A stretch of 64,000 bases of DNA from an uncultured Ignavibacteria bacterium (GTDB lineage Bacteria; Bacteroidota; Ignavibacteria; Tepidaquicellales; OLB5). The stretch covers positions 186,001-250,000 of the forward strand of contig CALMYL010000007.1 of assembly GCA_937873695.1 (NCBI GenBank), given 5' to 3'. How positions within the stretch are numbered: the stretch's first letter is position 1; each line of letters begins with the position of its first letter. The notes under the pieces are model-generated. The model was not told the DNA's origin. It saw only the letters and a list, made by a program, of their open reading frames with translations, and did no database searches. The position numbers and the translations under genes were made by a program. Positions 62,772-64,000 of the stretch are shown piece by piece.

Positions 62772-63473
62772 TTAATCAAACGATTTGTTGCGTGAATCTT
62801 TTCCGCGGAAGATGGTTTTGAAGGGGTTAAGATTCCCTGCGGTCACATCATCGCGTAATTTATCAAGCTGTGCTTCCAGATTAGACCTTAAGTGTTCTGT
62901 AAAATCGCTATCTGATTTACCGGTAAACAATTCAGGTTTGCCTATCGAAATAAATACTTCGGGGCGCTGTTCCATCATGTACTCATACCTGAAGCATACG
63001 GGTACAAGGTTAACTCTGCCGGTTTTTTCCGCGATCTTTGTGATACCTGAAAAGAATTTTAACGGGCGCCTATCCTGCGGCACCATATCACCCTGCGGGA
63101 AGATCCACAAATACCTTGCTGAATCTTTTAGCAGCTCCGCTGCGTAGTTAAGTGATCTGATTGCTTCAGCCGGGACTTCCCGGTCAACAGAAAACACGCC
63201 TATATATTTAAAGAAAGAATACTTCTTCAATTGTTTTATATCCATCATAAGGTAGTCATCTTTTTTCATTACGCGGTTTGTAAGGTAATATGCAATAAAG
63301 CCATCCCACCAGTTTGAGTGGTTTGCATACATTATTACCGGCAGCGAACTATCTAATGATGCAAGGTTCTTTTCACCAGCCAAATGGATCGCATAAAAAT
63401 GTTTCTTTTGCAGTCTTTTATGATAAAAAGCAAACAGGCTGCCGATGAATTTATTTTTCTTCGCGGCTATCAT
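62772..63473 (-). CDS. PlsC-type acyltransferase, CruD-like candidate
   Basis: A 233-residue acyltransferase. It has the catalytic NHSNWWDG (NHx4D, residues ~51-58), then FSVDREVPAEAIRSLNYA and the substrate-binding WIFPQGDMVPQDRR (~118-131). These are blocks I-III of the PlsC family. As first gene of the carotenoid operon, beside CruC- and CruF-like genes, it is a good candidate for CruD, which acylates the carotenoid glucoside in green sulfur bacteria; a phospholipid acyltransferase remains possible. Confidence 0.78.
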   Translation of the reverse strand: MIAAKKNKFIGSLFAFYHKRLQKKHFYAIHLAGEKNLASLDSSLPVIMYANHSNWWDGFIAYYLTNRVMKKDDYLMMDIKQLKKYSFFKYIGVFSVDREVPAEAIRSLNYAAELLKDSARYLWIFPQGDMVPQDRRPLKFFSGITKIAEKTGRVNLVPVCFRYEYMMEQRPEVFISIGKPELFTGKSDSDFTEHLRSNLEAQLDKLRDDVTAGNLNPFKTIFRGKDSRNKSFD

Positions 63474-63635
63474 TCAGTCTGCTAAAATAGCTTTTAAGAA
63501 ATTTTTAAAAAATCCAATATCAAATTGCTATGTAGTATATGACGGCTACTAAAAAAAATAAAAAAAATTGCTCATGTAAACTGCTCATAATTATGAAAAT
63601 ATGAAAACATACCGAAAAACCCGAGAAAATTGCTC

Positions 63636-63664
63636 TTGACAAACAGAAAATTATACGCTATTAT
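63636..63664 (+). promoter_or_regulatory. Sigma-70-type promoter for the right-edge gene
   Basis: TTGACA (63636-63641), a 17-base spacer and TATTAT (63659-63664). A leader with a TTGCCGT/ACGGCAA hairpin and the palindrome ATTATTGCAATAAT follows before the ATG at 63745. The form differs from the Bacteroidetes TTTG/TAnnTTTG pattern. Confidence 0.65.
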
Positions 63665-63744
63665 TGCCGTAGTTAAAGGGACGGCAATTATTGCAATAAT
63701 GAAAATCCCGTAAAATGGAACAAAAATAAACAATATTTAAGAAA

Positions 63745-64000
63745 ATGAAATTTAATTTAACAACAGCTCTATTTTTTGCGTTATTAAGCATTTTTTCGGT
63801 TAATTCACAATCAGTGAATAATGTCGTTTGGGAATCACCTTCTTATGAAATGAGTTTTCGGGGTACAACCGGTTCAAACAAATCACCCGGGGAAGGATCA
63901 GAGCCAATATTTAATTCAGGTTTTGATTTTACCTCGGCGGGAGATTATTACAATTCACAATCAAACCTGAGTGTAATATCATTTACTCTGACTAAGCCCG
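63745..64000 (+). CDS. Secreted protein (partial, runs off right edge)
   Basis: An ATG start 81 bases after the predicted -10 box encodes a signal peptide (MKFNLTTALFFALLSIFSVN, then SQ), and an Asn/Ser/Gly-rich mature start (NNVVWESPSYEMSFRG, FDFTSAGDYYNSQSN). The frame is open to the end of the window. No domain can be assigned from 85 residues; a T9SS-exported protein would fit its style. It is divergent from the carotenoid operon. Confidence 0.65.
   Translation, partial: MKFNLTTALFFALLSIFSVNSQSVNNVVWESPSYEMSFRGTTGSNKSPGEGSEPIFNSGFDFTSAGDYYNSQSNLSVISFTLTKP

Noticed and set aside
1-64000. tRNA or rRNA genes, CRISPR arrays, transposase genes
   Set aside because: No cloverleaf with a TTCRA arm, no regularly spaced direct repeats of array type, and no transposase motifs were seen by eye; a covariance-model scan would be needed to exclude tRNAs fully.

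Overview
The window looks like chromosome from a member of the Ignavibacteria / Chlorobi-Bacteroidetes group. The strongest sign is six large secreted proteins that end in a type IX secretion (T9SS) sorting domain with the signature NYPNPFNPxT, followed by a VYDxxGKE...SGVYxYxLE...KKMVLVK tail. Other signs are a carotenoid cluster that combines CruF-, CruC- and CruD-like functions as in green sulfur bacteria, moderately AT-rich sequence and frequent non-ATG starts. No rRNA, tRNA, CRISPR array or transposase was seen.

Layout. 1-6.8 kb: minus-strand genes for a GDP-mannose pyrophosphorylase/phosphomannomutase fusion (cut by the left edge), a LemA lipoprotein, a PhoX-like T9SS protein, a UbiA-fold membrane protein, and the DUF190 plus CrcB/FluC fluoride-export pair. 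7-9.8 kb: an NnrS-like membrane protein divergent from DoxX and an outer-membrane protein, with an FNR-type site between. 9.9-19.4 kb: HicB/HicA, a DUF1287 lipoprotein, two members of a large helical-repeat family, two T9SS beta-propellers, a DMT transporter and small membrane proteins. 19.8-29.5 kb: the translation/RNA operon nusA-infB-(DUF4160-DUF2442)-rbfA-truB-ribF-rpsO-pnp, without rimP, and with a structured leader before pnp. 29.6-34.3 kb: an EcsC/HTH module with a palindromic operator, DUF2442, a sodium symporter and a third helical-repeat paralogue. 34.5-41.6 kb: three T9SS propeller proteins and a lipoprotein. 41.8-49.2 kb: DUF2202, gpmA, an HD protein, free-Met sulfoxide reductase, LptD-like, dapF and a CmcI-like methyltransferase, with palindromic repeat elements between them. 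49.3-54.7 kb: a tandem redoxin, a GT39-like transferase, a cyclic-nucleotide-fold protein and an orphan histidine kinase. 55.2-63.5 kb: a nine-gene carotenoid operon. A secreted protein begins at the right edge.

The most notable observations are: (1) three paralogues of an unnamed helical-repeat family, each transcribed away from a T9SS-exported propeller gene, one of them carrying an in-frame TAG; (2) a multi-hairpin repeat family scattered through the carotenoid operon, one copy translated in frame inside a CrtI desaturase; (3) a long nested-stem leader before pnp, suggesting autoregulation; (4) an HTH-transmembrane/EcsC pair behind a 14+4+14 inverted repeat; (5) clusters of short perfect palindromes resembling REP elements near 43-45 kb. 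All functions are inferred from reading the sequence; no database search was run.
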